Part shown: positions 45,497 to 55,501 of the stretch, piece by piece | Numbering within the stretch: position 1 is the first letter of the stretch | Layout of the letters: every line of letters starts with the position of its first letter | Origin: Pelomonas aquatica | GTDB taxonomy: Bacteria > Pseudomonadota > Gammaproteobacteria > Burkholderiales > Burkholderiaceae_C | NCBI RefSeq assembly: GCF_026712205.1 | Contig: NZ_JAPPUW010000016.1 | Coordinates: forward strand, 1 to 64,000 | Length of the DNA stretch: 64,000 nt | Direction of reading: 5' to 3' | The notes under the pieces: model-generated | What the model was told of the DNA's origin: nothing | Database searches by the model: none | The model's input: the letters and a program-made list of their open reading frames with translations, nothing else | Position numbers and translations under genes: made by a program

Positions 45497-46806
45497 AGCT
45501 GCTGAACACGCTGCGCGGCCGGCTGTTCGCGCTGCTCGCCGCCCTCGGCACGGTGACCGCGCTGGCCGTCGGCGGCGCCACCTATGTCAGCGTGCGCGCC
45601 GAGGCCGACGAGCTGTTCGACTACCAGCTGCGCCAGACCGCGCTGTCCCTGCGCGACCAGGGCCGCGTCGCGCGCGACGAGGCCGCCGCGCTGGCCGATC
45701 CCAACTTCGACTACGTCGTGCAGATCTGGTCGCTGCAGGGCCTGGAGCTGTATTCCAGCCGGCCCCAGGGCATGACCGAGCCGCTGCCCGCGCGCGCCGT
45801 GCTGGGCTACTCCAACCTGCACCTGAGCGGCCAGGACTGGCGCGTGTTCGGCGCGGCCACGCCGCTGCGCGTCGTGCAGGTGGCCCAGCCGCTGGCCGTG
45901 CGCCAGCGCCTGGCGGCCGTCGCCGCGCTGCGCAGCATCGTGCCCGTGGCCATCGCGCTGCCCTTCGTCGCCGCGCTGGTGTGGTGGCTGATCGGCGTGT
46001 CGCTGGCGCCGCTGTCGCGCGTGGCCAGCGCCGCCGGCACGCGCCACGCGAACGCGCTGGACGCCCTGCCCACCGCCGGCCTGCCCGGCGAGGTCGCGCC
46101 GCTGGTGGACGCCTTCAACGGCCTGCTCGCGCGCCTGGCCACGGCCTTCGACACGCAGCGCAGCTTCGTCGCCGACGCCGCCCACGAACTGCGCACACCG
46201 CTGACCGCGCTGAAGCTGCAGCTCGGCCTGCTGCGCGACTCGGCCCCCGGCCCCGAGCAGGACGACGCCATCGCCCGGCTGCGCGGTGGCATCGACCGCG
46301 CGGTGCGCCTCGTCGAGCAGCTGCTCGCGCTGGCCCGCGCCGAACCCGGCGCCGCCGCGCCGACCCAGGCGCTGGACCTCGCCGACATCGCCCGCCAGGC
46401 CGTGGCCGACGTGCAGCCGCTGGCCGACCGGGCCGGCGTCGCGCTGACGCTCGACGCGCCCGAGCCGCTGCCGCTGGAGGGCGACCCGCAGGCGCTGCGC
46501 AGCGCGCTGCGCAACCTCATCGACAACGCCGTGAAGTACGGCGCCCGCAGCGTGCAGGTCGCGGCGCTGCGCGCGGCCGGCGCGCCGCTGCTGCGCGTGG
46601 ACGACGACGGCCCCGGCATCCCGCTCGAAGCGCGCGAACGCGTGTTCGATCGCTTCCAGCGCGGCGAAGGTACAAGTGCCGAAGGCAGCGGCCTGGGCCT
46701 GGCCATCGTGCAGGCGGCGGCCAGGCAGCAGGGGGCGGGCGTCAGGCTGGACACCTCGCCGCTGGGGGGACTGAGGGCGGAGATCCGCTGGGCGGCTGGC
46801 GCCTAG
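45493..46806 (+). CDS. Sensor histidine kinase (QseC/TctE-like)
   Basis: 437 aa. Two membrane helices (LFALLAALGTVTALAVGGAT near the start, VPVAIALPFVAALVWWLIGV near 160) enclosing a periplasmic sensor, then a HisKA H-box SFVADAAHELRTPLTALKLQ and an HATPase domain with LRNLIDNAVKYG, DDDGPGIP and GSGLGLAIVQ. Cognate of the upstream OmpR regulator. Confidence 0.94.
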   Translation: MKLLNTLRGRLFALLAALGTVTALAVGGATYVSVRAEADELFDYQLRQTALSLRDQGRVARDEAAALADPNFDYVVQIWSLQGLELYSSRPQGMTEPLPARAVLGYSNLHLSGQDWRVFGAATPLRVVQVAQPLAVRQRLAAVAALRSIVPVAIALPFVAALVWWLIGVSLAPLSRVASAAGTRHANALDALPTAGLPGEVAPLVDAFNGLLARLATAFDTQRSFVADAAHELRTPLTALKLQLGLLRDSAPGPEQDDAIARLRGGIDRAVRLVEQLLALARAEPGAAAPTQALDLADIARQAVADVQPLADRAGVALTLDAPEPLPLEGDPQALRSALRNLIDNAVKYGARSVQVAALRAAGAPLLRVDDDGPGIPLEARERVFDRFQRGEGTSAEGSGLGLAIVQAAARQQGAGVRLDTSPLGGLRAEIRWAAGA

Positions 46807-46831
46807 GCCGAACTGCGCGGCCCGCCGGTGC

Positions 46832-47323
46832 TCAGACCGGTTGCACCACATCGCCCACCCGCAGCAGGCCGCCCTCCAGGATGCGCGCCGTCATGCCGCC
46901 GTGGCCCCGCATCGCGGCATAGCCGCCGGGGCCGATGACCTCCTCCATGCGCGAGCAGGGCGCGCAAGGCCCGACGATCTGCAGCAGCGCCTCGCCGACG
47001 CGCAGCTGCGCGTTTTTCAGCGACAGCAGGTTGATGCCCGACACCACCAGGTTGCGCCGCAGCCCGACCGGGTCGATGGGCCCGCTGCGCGCGAACGCCG
47101 CGATCAGCGGCAGATGCTCCTGCTGGATCAGCGTGACCTGCCGCGTCGACAGCTCCGCCTCGCCTCGCAGCCCCAACCGGTCATCCGCCAGGCCGATGCC
47201 GGCCAGGGCATGCGTCTGCTCTATGCGGCGTGCCAGCTCCCGCGGTGAACCGCGGACGATGATGGCTTCGAGCCGGCCCTGGATATGCGCGGGCGGGGTG
47301 TTGAGGTCGCGGATGGTTTTCAT
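46832..47323 (-). CDS. MOSC-domain protein
   Basis: 163 aa. MOSC (molybdenum cofactor sulfurase C-terminal-like) fold with GLADDRLGLRGEAELSTRQV, LRRNLVVSGINLLSL and the reactive cysteine region PCAPCSRMEEVIG. Such proteins bind molybdenum cofactor or reduce N-hydroxylated compounds. The ATG at 47323 is preferred; an in-frame ATG at 47383 would add 20 unconserved-looking residues. Confidence 0.85.
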   Translation of the reverse strand: MKTIRDLNTPPAHIQGRLEAIIVRGSPRELARRIEQTHALAGIGLADDRLGLRGEAELSTRQVTLIQQEHLPLIAAFARSGPIDPVGLRRNLVVSGINLLSLKNAQLRVGEALLQIVGPCAPCSRMEEVIGPGGYAAMRGHGGMTARILEGGLLRVGDVVQPV

Positions 47324-47402
47324 GGGCGAGACGCTGGCGCAGGGAGCTTGCGGTACCCAAGGTACTGCGAAACTTTCGTTCATTCGTTAGTGCCCCCACA
47401 TC

Positions 47403-48098
47403 ATGAGCCACCCACTCCGAGTCTCGTTGCATGTTTCCGGCCGTTCAAAGCCGTATAGCCACATGTACTTCAGCATGTGCGCAAAGGCGCTTGTGCAATA
47501 CCAAAAGCTCAGCGATGCGCTGCCAAAGTTTCATGACCTCGATCCTCACTACCGCGAATTGAGCGACGCGGTCGAGGAGGCTGCCGTCCTTCCGGTTGTG
47601 TTCGCTGGAATGTGTCTTGAAGCCACGCTGTTCGATCTTGCCGCATGCCTTTTCGGTGAGGCATTTGCCGAGAGCATTGAACGCCTTGACCCCCTTGGCA
47701 AGTTTGTCGTGCTGGCCCAAAGCGTTGATCGAAAGTCGCCCTCAAAGTCCGGCGCCACCTATCAGTCCCTTCAAGCTCTCGTCACAGCACGAAACAGGCT
47801 TGTCCACTACAAGTCGCAGTCCATGATTGACGAAGAGAACCTCGGCAAGGTAATAGACCGAGCTTCAAAGCTCCACAAGCAGCTTTTGTCGGGCATTGAT
47901 GCCTCGTTCAGAGCGCTCGTTTTGCTTTCCATTCACTTCGACGGCAACATATTCGAGGAGCTACGAATTCTTCCGTCCTTCAAGAAGCCGGAATACTGGG
48001 AGTCACTTATTCCCAAAGAGCTTCACGCCGAGGTGCGTCGTTGCATTGAGGTCGCTGCCCATGCACGCAAGAGGCCCTCTTCCGGCCCGGCGTCCTAG
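47403..48098 (+). CDS. Hypothetical protein with HEPN-like RNase motif, atypical base composition
   Basis: 231 aa. Codon use and base composition differ visibly from the neighbours (many A/T third positions), pointing to horizontal transfer. Predicted all-alpha protein with ALVTARNRLVHYKS, which contains an R-x4-H motif (RNRLVH) typical of HEPN-domain ribonucleases, found in toxin and defence systems. No antitoxin or nucleotidyltransferase partner is adjacent. HEPN assignment is a motif-level guess only. Confidence 0.6.
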   Translation: MSHPLRVSLHVSGRSKPYSHMYFSMCAKALVQYQKLSDALPKFHDLDPHYRELSDAVEEAAVLPVVFAGMCLEATLFDLAACLFGEAFAESIERLDPLGKFVVLAQSVDRKSPSKSGATYQSLQALVTARNRLVHYKSQSMIDEENLGKVIDRASKLHKQLLSGIDASFRALVLLSIHFDGNIFEELRILPSFKKPEYWESLIPKELHAEVRRCIEVAAHARKRPSSGPAS

Positions 48099-48223
48099 TC
48101 ACTCCGTCAAGGGGATCGATTACGCGCGACCGCCCCTTACGTCAGACATTGAACGACTACTTCAACGCACCGAAATTGGCGGTGCCTAGGACTGCTTCGG
48201 ATCGTCAGCACCCCGTCCTAACT

Positions 48224-48271
48224 TTCACCTCACCTTCCCCTCACCCAGCCCTCACCCGCCCTTCCTAGAGT
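48224..48271 (+). promoter_or_regulatory. Phased CTCACC repeats and -10 in the Do protease promoter
   Basis: Three CTCACC units begin at 48229, 48240 and 48251, exactly 11 bp apart, so they lie on one face of the helix; a further TTCACC overlaps the first. TAGAGT at 48266-48271 is a plausible -10. Evenly phased direct repeats just before a promoter are typical of OmpR-family regulator binding. Confidence 0.6.
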
Positions 48272-48317
48272 GCTCCCCATCGGCTGCGTCGCAGCCTCAA
48301 GCCGCAAGGAGCCCTCG

Positions 48318-49859
48318 ATGACCCAGACCACCAAATTCGCGCTGACCGCCACCGCGGCGGCCCTGCTTGGCGCGGGCATGACGCTGACCACCGCCGCCTC
48401 CGGCTGGACGCTGCCGGCCTGGCTGCAGAACAAGTCCCCCGTCGCTGCGCCGCTGGCCGGCGACGCCACGCCGGGCAGCAGCAGCGCCAACACCACGGTG
48501 GCCGCCGCGGCCGTGCCGGCACCGGTTGCCGCCACCCTGCCGCCCGCCCAGTTGCCCAACTACCGCGCCATCGTGCAGACCCAGGGCCAGGCCGTCGTCG
48601 GCATCACGGTGGCCGGCCTGCACAAGGCGGACGGCCCCGCCATCGCCGACGGCCAGGGCATGGACGAGGACCCCTTCTTCCGCTTCTTCCGCGGCATCCC
48701 GGGGCTGCGCATGCCCCAGCAGATGAACCCCGGCGCCCAGCCCTTCCGCGGCCAGGGCTCGGGCTTCATCATCAGCGCCGACGGCCTGATCCTGACCAAT
48801 GCCCATGTCGTGCGCGACGCCAAGCAGGTCACCGTCAAGCTCAGCGACCGCCGCGAGTTCTCGGCCCAGGTGCTGGGCAGCGACCCGGCCACCGACATCG
48901 CCGTGCTGCGCGTGGACGCCAAGGGCCTGCCCACCGTGCAGCTGGGCGACGCGCGCCAGGTGCAGGTGGGCGACTACGTGCTGGCCATCGGCGCGCCCTA
49001 TGGCTTCGAGCAGACGGCCACGCAGGGCATCGTCAGCGCCAAGGGCCGCTCGCTGCCGGGCGAGAGCGTCGTGCCCTTCATCCAGACCGACGCGGCGGTG
49101 AACCCCGGCAACTCCGGCGGCCCGCTGTTCGACGCGGCCGGCCGCGTCGTCGGCGTCAACGCGCAGATCTACTCGCAGAGCGGCGGCTTCCAGGGCCTGG
49201 CCTTCTCCATCCCGATGGACGTGGCCCTGAAGGTGAAGGACCAGATCCTCGCCCACGGCAAGGTGGAGCATGCGCGCCTGGGCGTCACGCTGCAGGACCT
49301 GTCGGCGCCGCTGGCCGCGTCCTTCGGCCTGGGCTCGCCCAATGGCGCCCTGGTGTCCAGCGTCGTGCCCGACAGCGCCGCGGCCAAGGCCGGCCTGAAG
49401 GCGGGCGACGTCATCACCGCCATCGACGGCGAGGCCGTGCATGTGGCGGGCGACGTGTCCAGCCGCGTGGGCCTGGCCCGCCCGGGCGACAAGATCAAGC
49501 TCGACATCTGGCGCGACAAGGCCGGCCGCAGCGAGACCGTGTCGCTGGGCCGCGCCGAGCGCGACGCGCAGGAGGCCAATGCGGCGCCGCAGGGCGCCTC
49601 GCTGGGCCTGGCGATGCGGCCGCTGGAGCGCGCCGAGCTGAACCAGGCCGGCCTGGACCACGGCCTGCTGATCGAGCGCGTGGCCGGCCCGGCCCAGCTG
49701 GCCGGCGTGCAGCCCGGCGACGTGCTGCTGGCGCTGAACGGCCGGCCGGTGCAGAACGTCGAGCAGGTGCGCGAGGTGCTGAAGGCCAGGCCGGCCCAGG
49801 TGGCCCTGCTCGTGGCCCGCGACGGCCAGCAGATCTTCGTGCCAGTGCGGCTCGGCTGA
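48318..49859 (+). CDS. Do-family periplasmic serine protease (DegP/MucD-like)
   Basis: 513 aa. Signal region (FALTATAAALLGAGMTL), a trypsin-like domain with His in LTNAHVVRDA, Asp in DPATDIAVLRV and Ser in NPGNSGGPLF, then two PDZ domains (GALVSSVVPDSAAAKAGLKA and GLLIERVAGPAQLAGVQPG). Degrades or refolds misfolded envelope proteins. Ribosome binding site AAGGA before the ATG at 48318. Probably regulated through the phased repeats upstream. Confidence 0.95.
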   Translation: MTQTTKFALTATAAALLGAGMTLTTAASGWTLPAWLQNKSPVAAPLAGDATPGSSSANTTVAAAAVPAPVAATLPPAQLPNYRAIVQTQGQAVVGITVAGLHKADGPAIADGQGMDEDPFFRFFRGIPGLRMPQQMNPGAQPFRGQGSGFIISADGLILTNAHVVRDAKQVTVKLSDRREFSAQVLGSDPATDIAVLRVDAKGLPTVQLGDARQVQVGDYVLAIGAPYGFEQTATQGIVSAKGRSLPGESVVPFIQTDAAVNPGNSGGPLFDAAGRVVGVNAQIYSQSGGFQGLAFSIPMDVALKVKDQILAHGKVEHARLGVTLQDLSAPLAASFGLGSPNGALVSSVVPDSAAAKAGLKAGDVITAIDGEAVHVAGDVSSRVGLARPGDKIKLDIWRDKAGRSETVSLGRAERDAQEANAAPQGASLGLAMRPLERAELNQAGLDHGLLIERVAGPAQLAGVQPGDVLLALNGRPVQNVEQVREVLKARPAQVALLVARDGQQIFVPVRLG

Positions 49860-49939
49860 TCGCGGCAAACCCTCTTCCTCCGCGGATCGATCTGCGGAGA
49901 ATGGGCCGGGCCTTTTTCCTGACTCGACAGGAGACCTCG

Positions 49940-51133
49940 ATGCCCGCCCACCTCTCCCTGCGCCGCCGCGCGCTGCTGGCCGGCGGTGCCGGCCTGCTCG
50001 CCGGCCCGGCCGCCGCCTTCACCCATCCGTTCGCGAACGGCGAGCGCCGCCTCGTGGCCTACCCCGAGAAGCGCCCGCTGATCGTGCTGACCTCGCGCCC
50101 GCCCCAGCTCGAGACGCCGTTCGAGGTCTTCAACGACGGGCCGATCACGCCCAACGACGCCTTCTTCGTGCGTTATCACAACGCCGGCATCCCGACCTCC
50201 ATCGACGCCGACACGCACCAGATCAAGGTCTCGGGCAATGCCATCGCCAAGCCGTTTGCGCTGTCGATGGCCGAGCTGAAGACGGCCTTCAAGCCGGTCG
50301 AGATCACGGCCGTCAACCAGTGCTCGGGCAATGGCCGCGGCCTCTTCAACCCGCGCGTGACCGGCGGCCAGCTGGCCAACGGCGCGATGGGCAATGCACG
50401 CTGGCTGGGCGTGCCGCTGAAGGACCTGCTGGCCCGCGCCGAGCCGAAGAACAGCGCGCGCCAGGTCGTCTTCAACGGCCTCGACGAGGCGCTGTTCGGC
50501 GGCGGCGACTTCGTCAAGTCGCTGGACGTCGCCCACGCGATGGACGGCGAGGTCATGCTGGCCTGGCAGATGAACGGCGCCGACATCCCCCTGCTGAACG
50601 GCTACCCGGTCAAGCTCATCGTGCCCGGTTACTACGGCACCTACTGGGTCAAGCACCTCAGCGAGATCGAGGTCATCGATTCGGTCTACGAGGGCTTCTG
50701 GATGAAGCCGGCCTACCGCATCCCCGACAACGACTGCGCCTGCGTCGAGCCCGGCACCGCGCCGGCGGCGACGCGGCCCATCGCCCGCCTCAATGTGCGC
50801 AGCTTCATCACGTCGGTGGCCGACGGCGCCCGCGTGCCGGCCGGCGCGCCGCTGGCCGTCAAGGGCATCGCCTTCGACGGCGGCCAGGGCATCCGCGAGG
50901 TGGCCTTCTCCACCGACGGCGGCGCCAGCTGGCGCGGTGCCACGCTGGGGGAAGACCTCGGCCGCTACTCCTTCCGCGAATTCCGCTTCGGCTTCACGCC
51001 CGCGCCCGGCCAGCACGACCTGCGCGTGCGCGCCTGGAACCGCTCGGGCCAGAGCCAGCCGATGGAGGCGCTGTGGCAGCCGGCGGGCTATATGCGCAAC
51101 GTCGTCGAGTCCGTGCGCATCACGGCGGCATGA
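49940..51133 (+). CDS. Sulfite dehydrogenase molybdenum subunit SorA-like
   Basis: 397 aa with a Tat signal (LSLRRRALLAGGAGLLAGPA). Molybdopterin-binding sulfite oxidase fold: VFNDGPITPNDAFFVRYH, moco-ligand Cys in AVNQCSGNGRGLF, GYPVKLIVPGYYGTYWVKHL, and a C-terminal dimerisation domain (IREVAFSTDGGASWRGA). Oxidises sulfite to sulfate in the periplasm, passing electrons to the cytochrome encoded next. AGGAG ribosome binding site before the ATG; stop overlaps the next ATG (ATGA). Confidence 0.9.
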   Translation: MPAHLSLRRRALLAGGAGLLAGPAAAFTHPFANGERRLVAYPEKRPLIVLTSRPPQLETPFEVFNDGPITPNDAFFVRYHNAGIPTSIDADTHQIKVSGNAIAKPFALSMAELKTAFKPVEITAVNQCSGNGRGLFNPRVTGGQLANGAMGNARWLGVPLKDLLARAEPKNSARQVVFNGLDEALFGGGDFVKSLDVAHAMDGEVMLAWQMNGADIPLLNGYPVKLIVPGYYGTYWVKHLSEIEVIDSVYEGFWMKPAYRIPDNDCACVEPGTAPAATRPIARLNVRSFITSVADGARVPAGAPLAVKGIAFDGGQGIREVAFSTDGGASWRGATLGEDLGRYSFREFRFGFTPAPGQHDLRVRAWNRSGQSQPMEALWQPAGYMRNVVESVRITAA

Positions 51134-51471
51134 AGGGAATGAACATGAAGCTCTACCCCCTCGCGCTCGCCGCCCTGCTCGCGCTGCCGGCCCTGCCGGC
51201 GGCCTCCGCCCCCAAGACCATCACGCTGCCGCCCGACGGCCTGCAGCTCAAGCCCAGCGCCCTGCCCGGCTATGCCAAGGCCCAGGCGAACTGCGTGGCC
51301 TGCCACTCGGCCGAGTACATGGCCTACCAGCCACCCACGGCCGCCCGCCCCTACTGGGACGCGATGGTCAAGCGCATGAAGGGCGTCTTCAAGGCGCCCA
51401 TCGCCGACGAGGACATGCCCGTCATCGTGGACTACCTCGTGAAGACCTACGGCAACGAGCAGCCGAAGTGA
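51130..51471 (+). CDS. Sulfite dehydrogenase cytochrome c subunit SorB-like
   Basis: 113 aa. Signal peptide (YPLALAALLALPALPAASA) and one c-type haem motif CVACH with distal Met in DEDMPVIVDYLVKTYG. Accepts electrons from the SorA-like subunit. Three in-frame ATGs are possible (51130, 51139, 51145); the first overlaps the sorA stop, whereas the last has the best ribosome binding site (AAGGGA, 6 bases upstream). Confidence 0.88.
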   Translation: MKGMNMKLYPLALAALLALPALPAASAPKTITLPPDGLQLKPSALPGYAKAQANCVACHSAEYMAYQPPTAARPYWDAMVKRMKGVFKAPIADEDMPVIVDYLVKTYGNEQPK

Positions 51472-51492
51472 CGCCGCCGCTGGGCCCACAGC

Positions 51493-52179
51493 TCAACCGA
51501 AGGCCAGCACGATGTCCCAGGACACCGCCATCGCGTCGCGCTCCTGCTTGCCCGTCGGCGTGCCGGGGCGGGAGATCAGCGTCTTGCGGTCCTCGGGCCC
51601 CTGCATCTTCAGCAGCGGGTCGGCCTCGTTCCTGGGCTCGCCCTCGAAATACATCTGCGTGATCAGCCGGCTCCTCTTGCCGCGCACGTCGAAGTGGATG
51701 TGCCGCGTGCGCGGGCCGTAGTTGCCGGGCTGGACGGTCTTGATCAGATAGCTGCCGTCGGCACCGCTGCGGATGCGGGCATAGCCCTGGAAGTTCGGGT
51801 CCAGCGGCGCGTCGCCGGTGTCGCCAGGATGCATGTAGCGCCCGGCAGCGTTGGCCTGCCAGATCTCGAGCACTGCGTTCGCGATGGGTTCGCCGCGCGG
51901 GTTGACCACACGGCCGCTGACGTAGAGCAACTGGCCGAGCGCGCGTGTCTTGTGCCCGGCGACGAGGCTGAGGTCGAAGTCCTGGTCCTTGGGCAGGCTC
52001 AGGGGATAGAAAGGTCCGAGCGCATCTTCGGCCGTCTCATGGCGCAGCGCCTCCTCGGCCAGGGCCCGGGACGCGCCGACCAAGCCCGCCGCACCCCAGA
52101 GCAACCGGCGCCGCGACAGGCGCGCAACCCCGGCTGGATGGCGGTCACCGTCTTGCTGGATGGCGGTCGGCGTCAGCAT
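51493..52179 (-). CDS. Exported intradiol ring-cleavage dioxygenase-like protein
   Basis: 228 aa with a twin-arginine-type signal (LSRRRLLWGAAGLVGASRA). The dioxygenase domain shows ILEIWQANAAGRYMH-type core (Tyr ligand), PGNYGPRTRHIHFDV (Tyr and His-x-His ligands) and GRVVNPRGEPIANAVLEIW. Members of this exported group act on catechol-like or unknown aromatics; substrate not decided. Convergent with sorB. Confidence 0.85.
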   Translation of the reverse strand: MLTPTAIQQDGDRHPAGVARLSRRRLLWGAAGLVGASRALAEEALRHETAEDALGPFYPLSLPKDQDFDLSLVAGHKTRALGQLLYVSGRVVNPRGEPIANAVLEIWQANAAGRYMHPGDTGDAPLDPNFQGYARIRSGADGSYLIKTVQPGNYGPRTRHIHFDVRGKRSRLITQMYFEGEPRNEADPLLKMQGPEDRKTLISRPGTPTGKQERDAMAVSWDIVLAFG

Positions 52180-52260
52180 GGCATCCCCTCTCGAAGCGAG
52201 CTTGCTGGCGGATCCTAGGCTTCGCGGCGCTGCCCGGCGTCCTCTATGTTGAGGAATTGT

Positions 52261-52875
52261 TCAAGGCATGCCGTTGTCGACGAACTCGGCAAAGCCCGGC
52301 TGGCTGCTCAACCGCTGCAGCCAGGCGTCCACGGCCGGCAGCTCGGCCCGCGCGATGGGCGCGTTCTTCCAGCGCTGGGCCGACAGGCCGAGCACGATGT
52401 CGGCCAGCGTGAAGGCGTCGCCGCAGACATGGGCGCCGGTGCGGGCCAGCTGCGCATCGAGCATGGCCATGTGGCGGTTCCAGCTCGCGACGCTGGCCGC
52501 GACGGCCTCGGGCGCATGCGGCTGGCCGCGCACCAGGGCCATGAAGGCGACGCGCCAGGCGTTGTTCAGCTCCCCCGCCTGCCAGTCCATCCACTGCTCG
52601 ACCTTGGCGCGCGCCTGCGGCTCGGCGGGCAGCAGCGCGGTGGCGCCGGCCTTGGCGGCGAGATAGCGGCAGATGCTGTTGCTCTCCCACAGCGTGAAGC
52701 CGCCGTCGATGAGCACGGGGATCAGGCCGTTGGGGTTCAGCGCCAGATAGCCGGCCTCCTGCGGCGAGCGGAAGCCCGCGCCCCAGTCCTCGCGGTCGAG
52801 TTCGAGGCCGAGCTGCGCGGCGGTCCACATGACCTTGCGGACGTTGATGGAGGTCAGGCGGCCGAGGAGCTTCAT
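52261..52875 (-). CDS. Glutathione S-transferase family protein
   Basis: 204 aa. Thioredoxin-like N-terminal domain (RLTSINVRKVMWTAAQLG, NPNGLIPVLIDGGFTLWESN with the cis-Pro and ES glutathione-binding motif) and an all-alpha C-terminal domain (GDAFTLADIVLGL N-capping box). Its ATG overlaps the stop of the small upstream gene (ATGA). Confidence 0.92.
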   Translation of the reverse strand: MKLLGRLTSINVRKVMWTAAQLGLELDREDWGAGFRSPQEAGYLALNPNGLIPVLIDGGFTLWESNSICRYLAAKAGATALLPAEPQARAKVEQWMDWQAGELNNAWRVAFMALVRGQPHAPEAVAASVASWNRHMAMLDAQLARTGAHVCGDAFTLADIVLGLSAQRWKNAPIARAELPAVDAWLQRLSSQPGFAEFVDNGMP

Positions 52876-53121
52876 GGCAGTGGCGTCGGTTGATGAGCGG
52901 CCTCGCGGCCGGCGGGGGTGAGATGGGCGGTCCAGCGCCCCGCATCGTCGCAGACCAGCCGTACCCAGCCCGGGCCGGGCGCGCCGCCGACGACGGCGTC
53001 GCTCAGCGCCGTGCCCTCGCGCAGCAGCACGCTGACGCGCTGATCCAGCCGCTTGGCCAGCCGCGCCAGCGCCACGCCCCTGCCTTCGTCCAGCTCCAGC
53101 AGCAGGCGCAGCAGCGTGGGT

Positions 53122-53129
<8 letters not shown>
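52872..53129 (-). CDS. Small winged-helix-like protein in the FdhF-GST operon
   Basis: 85 aa. The pattern LLRLLLELDEGRGVALARLA, KRLDQRVSVLLREG and a C-terminal strand pair VRLVCDDAGRWTAHLTPAGRE looks like a single winged helix domain, such as in MarR-like regulators. It overlaps the molybdoenzyme gene by 8 bases and GST by 4 bases. Function unknown. Confidence 0.6.
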
Positions 53130-55431
<2,302 letters not shown>

Positions 55432-55446
55432 CGCTCGCACTTCAGG

Positions 55447-55480
55447 AAAAAGGCCCCGCGCCTCGAAAGGACGCGGGGCC
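55447..55480 (-). terminator. Rho-independent terminator of the OFA transporter gene
   Basis: Perfect 9-bp GC stem (55472-55480 with 55452-55460) followed on the minus strand by TTTTT. It ends transcription coming from the OFA-family gene, so the FdhF-like gene downstream needs its own promoter. Confidence 0.85.
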
Positions 55481-55501
55481 CGTCAGCCTAGCAGGCCGGG
55501 G

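Noticed and set aside
48099-48223. Possible integron attC site after the low-GC gene
   Set aside because: There is a weak inverted repeat (AAGGGG...CCCCTT), but no GTTRRRY core box was found and no integrase gene is present.
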